NCBI GenBank assembly: GCA_902615025.1
Contig: CACMNV010000005.1
Location: 1-64,000, forward strand
Direction of reading: 5' to 3'
Length of the DNA stretch: 64,000 nt
From: an uncultured SAR116 cluster alpha proteobacterium
Lineage (GTDB): Bacteria; Pseudomonadota; Alphaproteobacteria; Puniceispirillales; Marisalimonadaceae
Numbering within the stretch: the first letter of the stretch is position 1; the number at the start of each line of letters is the position of its first letter. A program made the position numbers and the translations under genes. The notes beneath the pieces are model-generated. The model searched no databases and had not been told where the DNA came from. It saw nothing but the letters and a program-made list of their open reading frames with translations. Positions 16,874 through 28,451 of the stretch are shown here, piece by piece.

Positions 16874-18103
16874 ATGAAAAAAATAGCAGTTATTGGTGCA
16901 GGCATAACAGGCATAACAACAGCATATCAGTTGATGAAAAAAGGTTACGATGTAACTGTTTTTGATAAACAAAAGTATGCAGCAATGGAGACTAGTTATG
17001 CTAATGGTGGACAACTATCCGCATGTAATGGTGAAGTTTGGACAAACTGGAAAACTATTTACCAAGGAATACAGTGGATTTTTAAAAAAGATGCTCCTCT
17101 TTCTATTAATTTGAAACCTTCCTTACATAAAATAGGATGGTTTTTAAATTTTTTATCAAATGTAAAAAATCATGAAAAAAATACAATTGCCACAGTAAAG
17201 ATGGCAATTGAAAGTGGCAATCTTTTAAAAGAACTATTAAAAGATGAAAACATTAATTTTGACTTCAAAGAAAGGGGTATTTTACATCTTTGTAATACAG
17301 AAGAAAATTTCAACCATGGATTAAAAGTTAATAAATGGCTAACAAAAGCAGGTTTAAAAAGAGAACCACTTAACAACGAAGAAATTCAAAAAATTGAGCC
17401 TACAATTAATTTAAATGATTTTTTCGGTGGTTTTTTTACAAAAAGCGATATGTCTGGAGATATACATTTATTTTGCACTCAATTGGCTGAAATTTGTAAA
17501 AAAAACAATGTCAAATTTAATTATAATACATCTATAAATGATATAGTTTATAAACATAATTTAGTTGAATTAAAATTTAGCACTCAAAACACTAACAATA
17601 CTGATACTTTTGATGCAACTGTAATTTGTGCAGGTGTATCAAGTAAATTTATAGCTTCTAAATTAGGAGATAACATTAATATATATCCTGTAAAGGGCTA
17701 TTCCATAACGGTCGATCTTAATGATAAAATTAGCCAAAAACATGCGCCTGAAGTCTCACTACTGGATGATGGAGCTAAAATTGTGTCAAGTAGACTTGGT
17801 ATAAATAGATTTAGAATAGCCGGTACAGCTGAATTTAATGGTTATAATAAAGATATAAGAGAAGACAGAATACTTCCATTGATTAAATGGAGTAACAAAC
17901 TTTTTCCAAAAGTGTCAACTGAACACTATAGACCGTGGGCAGGGTTAAGACCTATGACCCCAAATATGATGCCTAAAATTGGTAAAGGCAAATTACCTGG
18001 AATATTTTATAACACTGGCCACGGACATTTAGGATGGACATTAAGTGCTTTTTCATCTTTATTAATTTCAGATATATTATTAAGAACTGACAATTTAAAT
18101 TAG
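16874..18103 (+). CDS. DadA-like FAD-dependent amino-acid oxidoreductase
   Basis: A 409-aa DAO-family flavoprotein resembling the small subunit of D-amino-acid dehydrogenase. The FAD motif is IGAGITGITTAYQL (residues 7-20) with the acidic strand end VFDKQKYAAMETSYANGGQL. The C-terminal part has PWAGLRPMTPNMMPKIG and YNTGHGHLGWTLS, both typical of DadA. DadA enzymes oxidise D-amino acids to oxo-acids, passing electrons to the quinone pool. Control by a glycine riboswitch suggests glycine or a close relative such as sarcosine may be the substrate or product here; that is an inference. The stop lies 2 bp from the gyrB stop. Confidence 0.88.
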   Translation: MKKIAVIGAGITGITTAYQLMKKGYDVTVFDKQKYAAMETSYANGGQLSACNGEVWTNWKTIYQGIQWIFKKDAPLSINLKPSLHKIGWFLNFLSNVKNHEKNTIATVKMAIESGNLLKELLKDENINFDFKERGILHLCNTEENFNHGLKVNKWLTKAGLKREPLNNEEIQKIEPTINLNDFFGGFFTKSDMSGDIHLFCTQLAEICKKNNVKFNYNTSINDIVYKHNLVELKFSTQNTNNTDTFDATVICAGVSSKFIASKLGDNINIYPVKGYSITVDLNDKISQKHAPEVSLLDDGAKIVSSRLGINRFRIAGTAEFNGYNKDIREDRILPLIKWSNKLFPKVSTEHYRPWAGLRPMTPNMMPKIGKGKLPGIFYNTGHGHLGWTLSAFSSLLISDILLRTDNLN

Positions 18104-18105
18104 TT

Positions 18106-21712
<3,607 letters not shown>

Positions 21713-21725
21713 TAACTTATTAATT

Positions 21726-22835
21726 CTATACCCTCATTGGCATCAAAACAAAAATTGTACCCTCTTGTTGTTCATCTGTAATCAAAGCTGGAGAAGAAGA
21801 GTCAGATAATGAAAAATTAATTTTATCACCTTGAATTTGATTTGTAATATCAAGTAAATATTTAGAATTAAATCCTATTTCAAGCTTTTCTCCACCAAAT
21901 TCAATTGTTAATTCTTCGATGGCATTACCTATTTCACTATTGTTCACTTTTAGAATTAATGCATTGTTATTTATTTCAAGTTTAACTGCCCTAGTTTTCT
22001 CTATAGATATAGTAGAAACTCTATCAACGGCATCTTTAAAATCTTTAGTTAAAACTTCTAATTTATTTTTATTTTCTTGTGGTATTACCCTTTGATAGTC
22101 AGGAAATGTACCATCAATCAATTTTGAAGTTAAAATACAATTATTTACGATAAACTTAATTTTATTGTTTGATACCTTTACTAATATATCTCCGTCAGTT
22201 TCTTCTAAAAGTTTTCTTAACTCGTTAACAGTTTTTCTAGGAATAATAATTGATGGAATTCCATTAGCGCCTTCTGGAAGCTTAAGTTTAACTTGAGCTA
22301 GTCTATGTCCATCTGTAGCTACTCCTTTTAAAAAATTTTTATTTTCCTCATCTTGGTGAACGTAGATGCCATTCAAATAATATCTTGTTTCTTCTAAAGA
22401 AATTGCAAACTTAGTATTATCAATCAAATTTTTCATATCTTCAGAACTAATTGAAAATTCTTTTCCGTCAGATATATCTGACATAACAGGGAAATCATCA
22501 AAAGGTAAAGTGGGTAGAGTAAATTTTGATTTACCACATTCTAATATTAAATTATTATCACTTACATACATTAAAATTTCAGAACCATCAGGAAATTTTT
22601 TAACAATATCGTGTAAAGTATGTGCTGGTACTGTAATTTTTCCATCTGATATTATATTTGCAGAAATTTTCTCTTTAATATCTATTTCCATATCTGTAGC
22701 TATGAAGTTAATTTCTTTGCCAAAAGCTTCAATTACCAGATTTGACAAAATCGCAATTGCATTTTTTCTTTCAACAACTGAGTTAATATGACTTAAGGGT
22801 TTAATTAAATCTGTTTTTACAATTGCAAACTTCAT
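21726..22835 (-). CDS. dnaN: DNA polymerase III beta subunit (sliding clamp)
   Basis: The ring-shaped processivity clamp of the replicative polymerase (about 369 aa, three similar domains). Recognisable stretches are MKFAIVKTDLIKPL at the start, ATDGHRLAQVKL in the second domain, IDGTFPDYQRVIP, and the C-terminal end GTIFVLMPMRV, where the M-P-M-R terminus is diagnostic. ATG at 22835 is preferred over ATG at 22847: a GGA lies just upstream and family members start with this M-K-F/I pattern. dnaA ends 104 bp upstream, where a weak promoter can be drawn (see separate entry). Confidence 0.97.
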   Translation of the reverse strand: MKFAIVKTDLIKPLSHINSVVERKNAIAILSNLVIEAFGKEINFIATDMEIDIKEKISANIISDGKITVPAHTLHDIVKKFPDGSEILMYVSDNNLILECGKSKFTLPTLPFDDFPVMSDISDGKEFSISSEDMKNLIDNTKFAISLEETRYYLNGIYVHQDEENKNFLKGVATDGHRLAQVKLKLPEGANGIPSIIIPRKTVNELRKLLEETDGDILVKVSNNKIKFIVNNCILTSKLIDGTFPDYQRVIPQENKNKLEVLTKDFKDAVDRVSTISIEKTRAVKLEINNNALILKVNNSEIGNAIEELTIEFGGEKLEIGFNSKYLLDITNQIQGDKINFSLSDSSSPALITDEQQEGTIFVLMPMRV

Positions 22836-22839
22836 TTTA

Positions 22840-22951
22840 TTTTCCATATGTTGATCATGTTCATTTTAATAATTATAATTTCTAATTTTGCACAAAATAT
22901 AGCATCAATTTTATGAATCAGCAAATTTTTACGTATATATAGTATATATAA
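22840..22951 (-). promoter_or_regulatory. dnaA-dnaN spacer with possible dnaN promoter
   Basis: This short spacer is almost pure A/T, with an alternating stretch at 22931-22950 (ACGTATATATAGTATATATA). On the minus strand a TATATT element, 17 bp after TTGCTG, could serve as a weak sigma-70-type promoter for dnaN. The -35 match is poor (3 of 6), so this is only suggestive. No GC-rich terminator for dnaA is visible. Confidence 0.3.
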
Positions 22952-24328
22952 TTAATCTTCTTTTAAGCTTGAGATTATATTGTCTAAATCCTGTTTAACT
23001 TTTCTATCAGTTTCACTTAAAACTTTAATTTTATTTACACCATGTATAACTGTAGCATGATCTTTCCCACCAAAAAGTTTGCCTATTTCAGGATAAGAAG
23101 AATCTGTCAATTGTTTAGATAAAAACATTGCAATCTGCCTTGGTTTTGAAATATATCTAGATCTATTCTTAGAACAAAGTTCATGAAATTGAAGATTATA
23201 ATATTTTGAAACTTCAAGTTGAATATCTTTTACAGTTATCTTTTTATGATTTTTATTTATATAATCGGTAAGTATAGTTTGTGTGTTTTTTAAATTTAAT
23301 TCGGTCTTTGTTATATCAGAATATAACATTATTTTATTTAAAGCCCCTTCTAATTCTCTTACACTACTAAAAATATTTTCAGCTAAAAAAGTAATTACCT
23401 CTCTTTCTAAATTTACATTTTTAGTAATAACTTTATTTCTAATTATTTTTTTTCTTAATTCCAGTGTAGTTGGCAAAATATCTACAACAAGACCTCCAGA
23501 TAATCTAGATCTAATTTTATAATCAAGATTTTTAATATTAGAAGGAGATTTATCAGCTGTAATTATAACTTGTTTTTTATTATCAATAAGATCATTCAAT
23601 AAATGAAAAAACTCTTCTTGAGTAGATTTTTTACCACTAATAAATTGTAAATCGTCTATCATTAAAACATCAATAGATCGAAATTGATCTTTAAAACGTA
23701 TCGTTTCATTCATCTTTATTGACTTGATAAATTGATACATAAATCTTTCAGCTGAAATGTATATGAATTTTTTATTATCATTTTTTTTCATATTCCATGC
23801 AATTGCATTAAGCAAATGAGTTTTTCCGATTCCTACGTTTCCATAAATAATGAAGGGGTTATAGTCTACATTAAATTCTTTACCAACTCTTTGAGCTGAA
23901 AAATAAGCAAGTTCATTTGATTGATCTACAATGAATTTTTCAAATGTATAATCTTTATTTAGAATCTTAGACGTATTATCTGTGAATGATATTGATGACA
24001 AAGTTTGATTTTCATCTACAGACTTTTGTTGTATTGTTTTGTAAATAAGCTTCTTATCTTTTTGAACTGTAAATCTAATCTTGTTCAAACCTATAAAAAC
24101 TCTTTTTGCCCTGAAAAAAATTTGATCGTAATATTGATTGTCAATTCTATTTTTTACTAACTCTGAAGGTGTCTCAATTATTAAAATAAAATTTTTATAC
24201 TCCACAAAAATTAGAGGCTTAACCCATGAATTCCATATGATACTTTTAAAATCATCTTTAAGATCTTGTTGAACAATTGACCAGGGTGTGTCATCAATTT
24301 TTGAATTTTCAATTATTTTATTTGACAT
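22952..24328 (-). CDS. dnaA: Chromosomal replication initiator protein DnaA
   Basis: The AAA+ initiator that binds DnaA boxes and opens the origin (458 aa). Domain I spans about residues 15-95. Walker A is GNVGIGKT (163-170) and Walker B lies in VLMIDDLQFISGKK. The sensor/arginine-finger region includes KIRSRLSGGLVVDI. The C-terminal DNA-binding signature reads LFGGKDHATVIHGVNKI. It is transcribed away from the 396-bp gap that holds DnaA-box-like sequences, which fits autoregulation. dnaN, recF and gyrB follow in the same direction. Confidence 0.98.
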   Translation of the reverse strand: MSNKIIENSKIDDTPWSIVQQDLKDDFKSIIWNSWVKPLIFVEYKNFILIIETPSELVKNRIDNQYYDQIFFRAKRVFIGLNKIRFTVQKDKKLIYKTIQQKSVDENQTLSSISFTDNTSKILNKDYTFEKFIVDQSNELAYFSAQRVGKEFNVDYNPFIIYGNVGIGKTHLLNAIAWNMKKNDNKKFIYISAERFMYQFIKSIKMNETIRFKDQFRSIDVLMIDDLQFISGKKSTQEEFFHLLNDLIDNKKQVIITADKSPSNIKNLDYKIRSRLSGGLVVDILPTTLELRKKIIRNKVITKNVNLEREVITFLAENIFSSVRELEGALNKIMLYSDITKTELNLKNTQTILTDYINKNHKKITVKDIQLEVSKYYNLQFHELCSKNRSRYISKPRQIAMFLSKQLTDSSYPEIGKLFGGKDHATVIHGVNKIKVLSETDRKVKQDLDNIISSLKED

Positions 24329-24724
24329 TTTAAAACCTAAAAAAATATTAAATCTTATTTATTCATTAAAGCAATTTATATGATTTAAAAAAAAAAAAAA
24401 AATTATTGATTTTCATTTTTTATAAATTTGTATAATGAAAACAATAGTTTATGGTTTTAAAAATATTTAAAAAAATTATTAATTTACAAATAATTTAGTT
24501 TATACATTTTTATTTTATTAATTAATTTTTGTAAATTGTATTAAGATGTATACATACATTGTTGATTTCATTACGATTCTTAATGAGTGCTAATAAGAAT
24601 AATTAAATGGCACTTATCTATCAAATATTAATATTTTATGAACTTGATTTCAAATTATAGAGATAACTCACTATTAAATTAGCGAATCGTTTATATGTGT
24701 ATAAAACACAATAATTAAATATTA
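24329..24724. other. dnaA-rpsT intergenic region, candidate origin
   Basis: This is the only stretch over 300 bp without a gene. It is extremely A/T-rich. It holds a perfect DnaA box (TGTGTATAA, the complement of TTATACACA) at 24696-24704, an 8-of-9 match (TTTGTATAA) at 24427-24435, a 7-of-9 match (TTATACATT) at 24500-24508, a 10-bp palindrome ATGTATACAT at 24546-24555 and a run of 16 A at 24387-24402. No open reading frame or RNA gene is apparent. Position beside dnaA-dnaN-recF-gyrB makes an origin plausible, but many alphaproteobacterial origins lie elsewhere, so it could simply be the dnaA regulatory region. Confidence 0.4.
24696..24704 (-). promoter_or_regulatory. DnaA box (perfect consensus)
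   Basis: Reads TGTGTATAA on the plus strand, TTATACACA on the minus, matching TTATNCACA exactly. It also forms one side of a small inverted repeat, TGTGT (24696-24700) and ACACA (24706-24710). It lies about 370 bp upstream of the dnaA start and just past the rpsT stop codon. Confidence 0.55.
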
Positions 24725-24985
24725 TTAAAGTGATTTTATTTTATTTGATAATCTTGACAATTTTCTAGATATGGTGTTTCTTTTAAACACACCTTTAGTC
24801 ACAGATCTGTGCATTTCGGGTTGTGCTTCAACAAAAGCTAATTGAGCATTTTTTTTATCTTTTTTCTCAATTAGACTTTCAACTTTTTTAATAAATGTTC
24901 TAACTCTAGTTTTTCTAATCTTATTAATTAATTGAAATTTGTCATTTCTTCTTATTCTTTTTTTTGCAGATTTGTGATTTGCCAT
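24725..24985 (-). CDS. rpsT: 30S ribosomal protein S20
   Basis: A small basic protein (86 aa) that binds 16S rRNA early in 30S assembly. It begins [21 protein letters not shown] and ends [19 protein letters not shown], the standard S20 pattern of two long basic helices. The rpsT-dnaA neighbourhood is conserved in alphaproteobacteria. The leader contains a small hairpin overlapping the ribosome binding site (see separate entry), which could relate to the autoregulation known for S20 in Escherichia coli. Confidence 0.97.
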   Translation of the reverse strand: MANHKSAKKRIRRNDKFQLINKIRKTRVRTFIKKVESLIEKKDKKNAQLAFVEAQPEMHRSVTKGVFKRNTISRKLSRLSNKIKSL

Positions 24986-24991
24986 ATATTA

Positions 24992-25036
24992 CCTCTGACA
25001 CAGAGCTACATTTTAACTTTTAAAATGTCAAGTCAA
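24992..25036 (-). promoter_or_regulatory. rpsT promoter and leader hairpin
   Basis: On the minus strand TTGACT (25031-25036) and the overlapping TTGACA (25027-25032) lie upstream of TAAAAT (25010-25015; 15-bp spacing from TTGACT), resembling a sigma-70 promoter. Just downstream CTCTG (25001-25005) and CAGAG (24993-24997) form a 5-bp stem with a 3-nt loop. The AGAGG Shine-Dalgarno (24992-24996) lies in its 3' arm. The predicted transcription start falls very near the 5' arm, so the hairpin forms fully only if transcription begins slightly upstream. Confidence 0.4.
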
Positions 25037-25443
25037 AAGTTTTCAACTATTATTTTAATTTTCAAAATATTATCGTCAAAATTCTGTATTTTAAAAATCT
25101 TTTTTTTAAATCTTTTATTTTTTAATTCCCAAACATTTTCAGTTTCATTTTTTTTCCATTTCTTTCCTTCAAAAAAATTACTATAAAATAAAAAGATTTG
25201 TTTCTTAGATATATTTTTTGTATCGAAAGATATAGAAATAATTTTTCCATTAGAAGAGTCAAATTCTACCACATCTCTTTTATTTTCAATTAAACTAGAT
25301 AAAATAGGAATATTTTCTATCCAATTTTGAATTTTAAAGTTATCAATGTTATCTGCAGATTGACTTGTAGAGTAAAATGATAAATTAAAACATAACAAAA
25401 AAAAGCTAAATTTATTTATTAGTTTTTTTGACATTCTGGACAT
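25033..25443 (-). CDS. Secreted protein of unknown function
   Basis: A 136-aa protein with an N-terminal signal peptide (INKFSFFLLCFNLSFYSTSQ, about residues 9-28) and a small mature domain of about 105 residues. The mature part has the pattern VVEFDSSNGKIISISFDT, then FYSNFFEGKKWKK, then NVWELKNKRFKKKIFKI. I recall similar small proteins near mutM in other alphaproteobacteria (FDxPxGRI, FYxxxLPxxGW), but no function is known. The start overlaps the mutM stop by 25 bp; an in-frame ATG at 25434 is an alternative. It reads towards rpsT. Confidence 0.7.
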   Translation of the reverse strand: MSRMSKKLINKFSFFLLCFNLSFYSTSQSADNIDNFKIQNWIENIPILSSLIENKRDVVEFDSSNGKIISISFDTKNISKKQIFLFYSNFFEGKKWKKNETENVWELKNKRFKKKIFKIQNFDDNILKIKIIVENF

Positions 25444-26255
25444 ATGTATGTTGCTCTTTTATTAATATTTAACTTAAAAATAATACTATTACAATTATAG
25501 CATTTTAATTTTTCTCTACCATAAACTTTTAGTTTCTGTTTAAAATATCCAACTTTTCCGTTTGGTTGTTTATAATCTTTTATCGTTGTTCCTCCATTTG
25601 AAACAGCTTTTGAAAGAATAATATTAATATTATGTAATAGTGAATTAATTTCATCTTTACATAAATTGTTAACTTTTTTTAAAGGATGAATTTTTGAATA
25701 AAACAAAATTTCAGATGCATAAATATTACCTATTCCACATATAATTTTTTGATCTAAAAGAGCATTTTTAATAATTATAGTCTTTTTTGAAAAAATTTTT
25801 TTCAAAAAATCATATTTTATACTTTTGCTTAAACCATCTATACCAAGATTTTTAATTAGAAAATGTTTCTTTATATTGGATGTATAGTGAAAATCTATAT
25901 AACCAAATTTTCTTTGATCATTAAATATTAAACACTTTTTCTCACCGGTTATACTCTCAAAATTTATAATAATATGATCATGTTTTACTTTTTTGAAGTT
26001 TGCCTTATTAATACTTAAATACCCACTCATACCAAGATGTAAAATTAAAGTATTTTTGTTTGAGGTATTTATCAAAATATACTTTCCAATACGATCGATT
26101 TTCGAAATTATAGTATTATTGAAAAAAGATTTTATATCAGGACGTATTTCCCATCTTAATTTAGATACACTAGAATGAATATTTAAAATTTTTGCATTTA
26201 ACAAAAATTGCTCTATGTATCTCTTAGATGTTTCAACCTCTGGTAATTCAGGCAT
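25419..26255 (-). CDS. mutM: Formamidopyrimidine-DNA glycosylase
   Basis: A bifunctional base-excision glycosylase/AP lyase that removes 8-oxoguanine and FaPy (278 aa). The N-terminus is MPELPEVETSKRY with the catalytic P2 and E3. LILHLGMSGYL and NDQRKFGYIDF match the family. ALLDQKIICGIGNIYASEIL is the helix-two-turn-helix signature, and the zinc finger at the C-terminus uses CYNC and CPEC. Only 19 bp separate its start from the ATG of the divergent ubiE, so the promoters must reach into each other's genes. Confidence 0.97.
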   Translation of the reverse strand: MPELPEVETSKRYIEQFLLNAKILNIHSSVSKLRWEIRPDIKSFFNNTIISKIDRIGKYILINTSNKNTLILHLGMSGYLSINKANFKKVKHDHIIINFESITGEKKCLIFNDQRKFGYIDFHYTSNIKKHFLIKNLGIDGLSKSIKYDFLKKIFSKKTIIIKNALLDQKIICGIGNIYASEILFYSKIHPLKKVNNLCKDEINSLLHNINIILSKAVSNGGTTIKDYKQPNGKVGYFKQKLKVYGREKLKCYNCNSIIFKLNINKRATYICPECQKN

Positions 26256-26274
26256 TTTTGTTTATAGTCTAATA

Positions 26275-27003
26275 ATGAAAAAAAGTTTAGAAAAAATTGA
26301 TTTTGGTTTTAAGAAAGTTAACATAAATAAGAAAGAAAAGTTAGTAAATAATATTTTTGATTCTGTATCTTCCAAATACGATCTAATGAATGATTTATCT
26401 AGTTTGGGTTTTCATAGATTATGGAAACAAGAATTAATTAATTGGATTGCACCACAATATAATCAAACTTTACTAGACATTGCAGGTGGAACTGGAGATA
26501 TAGCAAAGCTTTTTATAAAGTCTGGTGGAAATTTAGCAGACATTATTGATATTAATTACAACATGTTAATTAATGGTATATCAAACGATAATAGAATACG
26601 CTACATTGTTGGGAATTGTGAAAAACTTCCAATTAAAAATAATGTATACGATAGAATAACAATAGCTTTTGGATTAAGAAATATAACTGACAGACAATTA
26701 GCACTTGATGAGATATATAGAGTGTTAAAACCAGGTGGTAGGTTTATTTGTCTAGAATTCAGTATGGTTAATGATACTATACTAAAAAAATTTTATGATT
26801 TATGGTCATTCAAAGTTATTCCAAAATTAGGGAAAATTATTACAAATAATGAAGATGCATATAAATATTTAATTGAATCTATAAGAATGTTTCCTGATCA
26901 AGATCAATTATCATCAATGTTTATTAAATCCAAATTTGAGAGAGTTAAATATAAAAATTTATCAAAAGGTATAGCTTCTCTTCATTCTGGGTGGAAATTT
27001 TAA
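26275..27003 (+). CDS. ubiE: Ubiquinone biosynthesis C-methyltransferase UbiE
   Basis: A SAM-dependent C-methyltransferase of ubiquinone synthesis (242 aa from this start). The SAM motif is LLDIAGGTGDIA. The family signatures are NNIFDSVSSKYDLMNDLSS and FGLRNITDRQLALDEIYRVL followed by KPGGRFICLEFS. The open frame extends upstream to 26215 inside mutM, but ATG at 26275 (MKKSLEKIDFGF) fits homologues and is preferred. The stop codon overlaps the ubiB ATG (TAATG), implying coupled translation. Confidence 0.95.
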   Translation: MKKSLEKIDFGFKKVNINKKEKLVNNIFDSVSSKYDLMNDLSSLGFHRLWKQELINWIAPQYNQTLLDIAGGTGDIAKLFIKSGGNLADIIDINYNMLINGISNDNRIRYIVGNCEKLPIKNNVYDRITIAFGLRNITDRQLALDEIYRVLKPGGRFICLEFSMVNDTILKKFYDLWSFKVIPKLGKIITNNEDAYKYLIESIRMFPDQDQLSSMFIKSKFERVKYKNLSKGIASLHSGWKF

Positions 27004-28445
27004 TGAGACATATTAAAGTTATTGTTCCAAAATTTCATGAATATCCACTAATTATTTCAAGATGTTTTTATGTAATTTATATTCTGATTCGAAACGGTTT
27101 TTTAACAGAAATCCAAAGATTAAATGTAATCAATAAAAAATATCAAAAGGTAATTAATACTTTAAAATTTATTTTTGAAAAAAAAAAAATCGATAGTGAA
27201 TTTCTTAATAATTTGGGAGAAATTGGGCCTGGCTTTGTAAAGCTCGGACAAACTTTATCAACTAGACCAGATATATTTGGTTTAAATATAACTAATAGAC
27301 TAATATTATTACAAGATAAACTTCCTCCTTTTTCAGATGTTATTGCAATTAAGATTATAGAAGAAGAAACAAATAAAAAAATTGATGAAATTTTTAACTT
27401 TTTTGAAAAAAAACCTATAGCTGCCGCTTCTGTAGCTCAAGTCCATAGAGCTATTCTTAAAAATGGTAGCGAAGTAGCAATAAAAGTTTTAAGGCCAAAT
27501 ATTGAGCAAACACTCTTTAGAGATTTTAAATTTTTTTACGGAATTTGTAATATGTTAGAATTTTTTTCAGCTAACTGTAAAAGATTAAGTCTTAAAGAGA
27601 TTATAGCTACATTTGCTCATAGTTCGCTCGACGAAATAGACCTTAGGTTAGAAGCATCTAACTCAGAACAACTTAGTGAAAATTTTAATGATTATGAGTT
27701 ATTTGATACACCTAAAATTTATTGGGAATATACAACAAAAAAATTATTAACTAGTGAATTTATTAACGGGGTAAGAATAGACGAAATTAATAATTTGAAA
27801 ACAAATATAGATGTAAAAAATTTAACAACTGTTGCGTCTGAAATTTTCTTCTATCAAACATTTAGAGATGGTTTTTTTCATGGTGATTTACATCCTGGGA
27901 ATATTTTTATTAACAAATCAGGAAAAATTATAGCTATTGATTTTGGTATAATGGGTTATCTAAGTTTAAACGATAGAAAATTTCTAGCAAAACTTTTTAA
28001 TTTTCTTTTAAATAAAGAATTTTTTAAAATTGTAAAACTTCATCAGGAAAATGGAATGCTGGATAAAGATACAGATTTATATAAATTAACGCAGGAAATT
28101 AGAATCTTAGCCACGCCTATTCTAAATAAACCAATTGGTGATATTTCAATGGGCCATTTATTTGGTGAAATACTTGCATTATCAAGAAAATTTAATATTA
28201 AGATTCAAGCAAAGTTTTGCCTACTACAAAAATCCATGATAATGGCAGAAGGCATTGCTAGACAAATTAATCCAAAAGCAAATATTTGGCAAACTACAGA
28301 ACCATTAATGGAAGAATGGATTAACAATAATATGAAATATGATTTCTTACTTGAAAAAATTAACGATAAAGGTTCTCTTTCAAAAGAATTATTTGAAATA
28401 TTTCAAAAAATTGATAAAATATTGAAAAAAATTTTTAGTTTTTAA
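27003..28445 (+). CDS. ubiB: Ubiquinone biosynthesis kinase-like protein UbiB
   Basis: An atypical ABC1/ADCK-family kinase-like protein (480 aa) required for ubiquinone synthesis. It shows the KxGQ motif in FVKLGQTLSTRPDIF, AAASVAQVHRAILKNG (the alanine-rich loop replacing the glycine loop), the catalytic GDLHPGN and AIDFGIMGYL (the DFG equivalent). It ends with a hydrophobic tail. ATG at 27003 with GGTGG 8 nt upstream is preferred to GTG at 26991. The order ubiE-ubiB-coaBC-dut is classic for alphaproteobacteria. Confidence 0.95.
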   Translation: MRHIKVIVPKFHEYPLIISRCFYVIYILIRNGFLTEIQRLNVINKKYQKVINTLKFIFEKKKIDSEFLNNLGEIGPGFVKLGQTLSTRPDIFGLNITNRLILLQDKLPPFSDVIAIKIIEEETNKKIDEIFNFFEKKPIAAASVAQVHRAILKNGSEVAIKVLRPNIEQTLFRDFKFFYGICNMLEFFSANCKRLSLKEIIATFAHSSLDEIDLRLEASNSEQLSENFNDYELFDTPKIYWEYTTKKLLTSEFINGVRIDEINNLKTNIDVKNLTTVASEIFFYQTFRDGFFHGDLHPGNIFINKSGKIIAIDFGIMGYLSLNDRKFLAKLFNFLLNKEFFKIVKLHQENGMLDKDTDLYKLTQEIRILATPILNKPIGDISMGHLFGEILALSRKFNIKIQAKFCLLQKSMIMAEGIARQINPKANIWQTTEPLMEEWINNNMKYDFLLEKINDKGSLSKELFEIFQKIDKILKKIFSF

Positions 28446-28451
28446 TGCATT

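Noticed and set aside
24595..24603. GAGTGCTAA, one half of a CIRCE heat-shock element
   Set aside because: The matching TTAGCACTC half is not present at the expected distance, and the neighbours are not chaperone genes.
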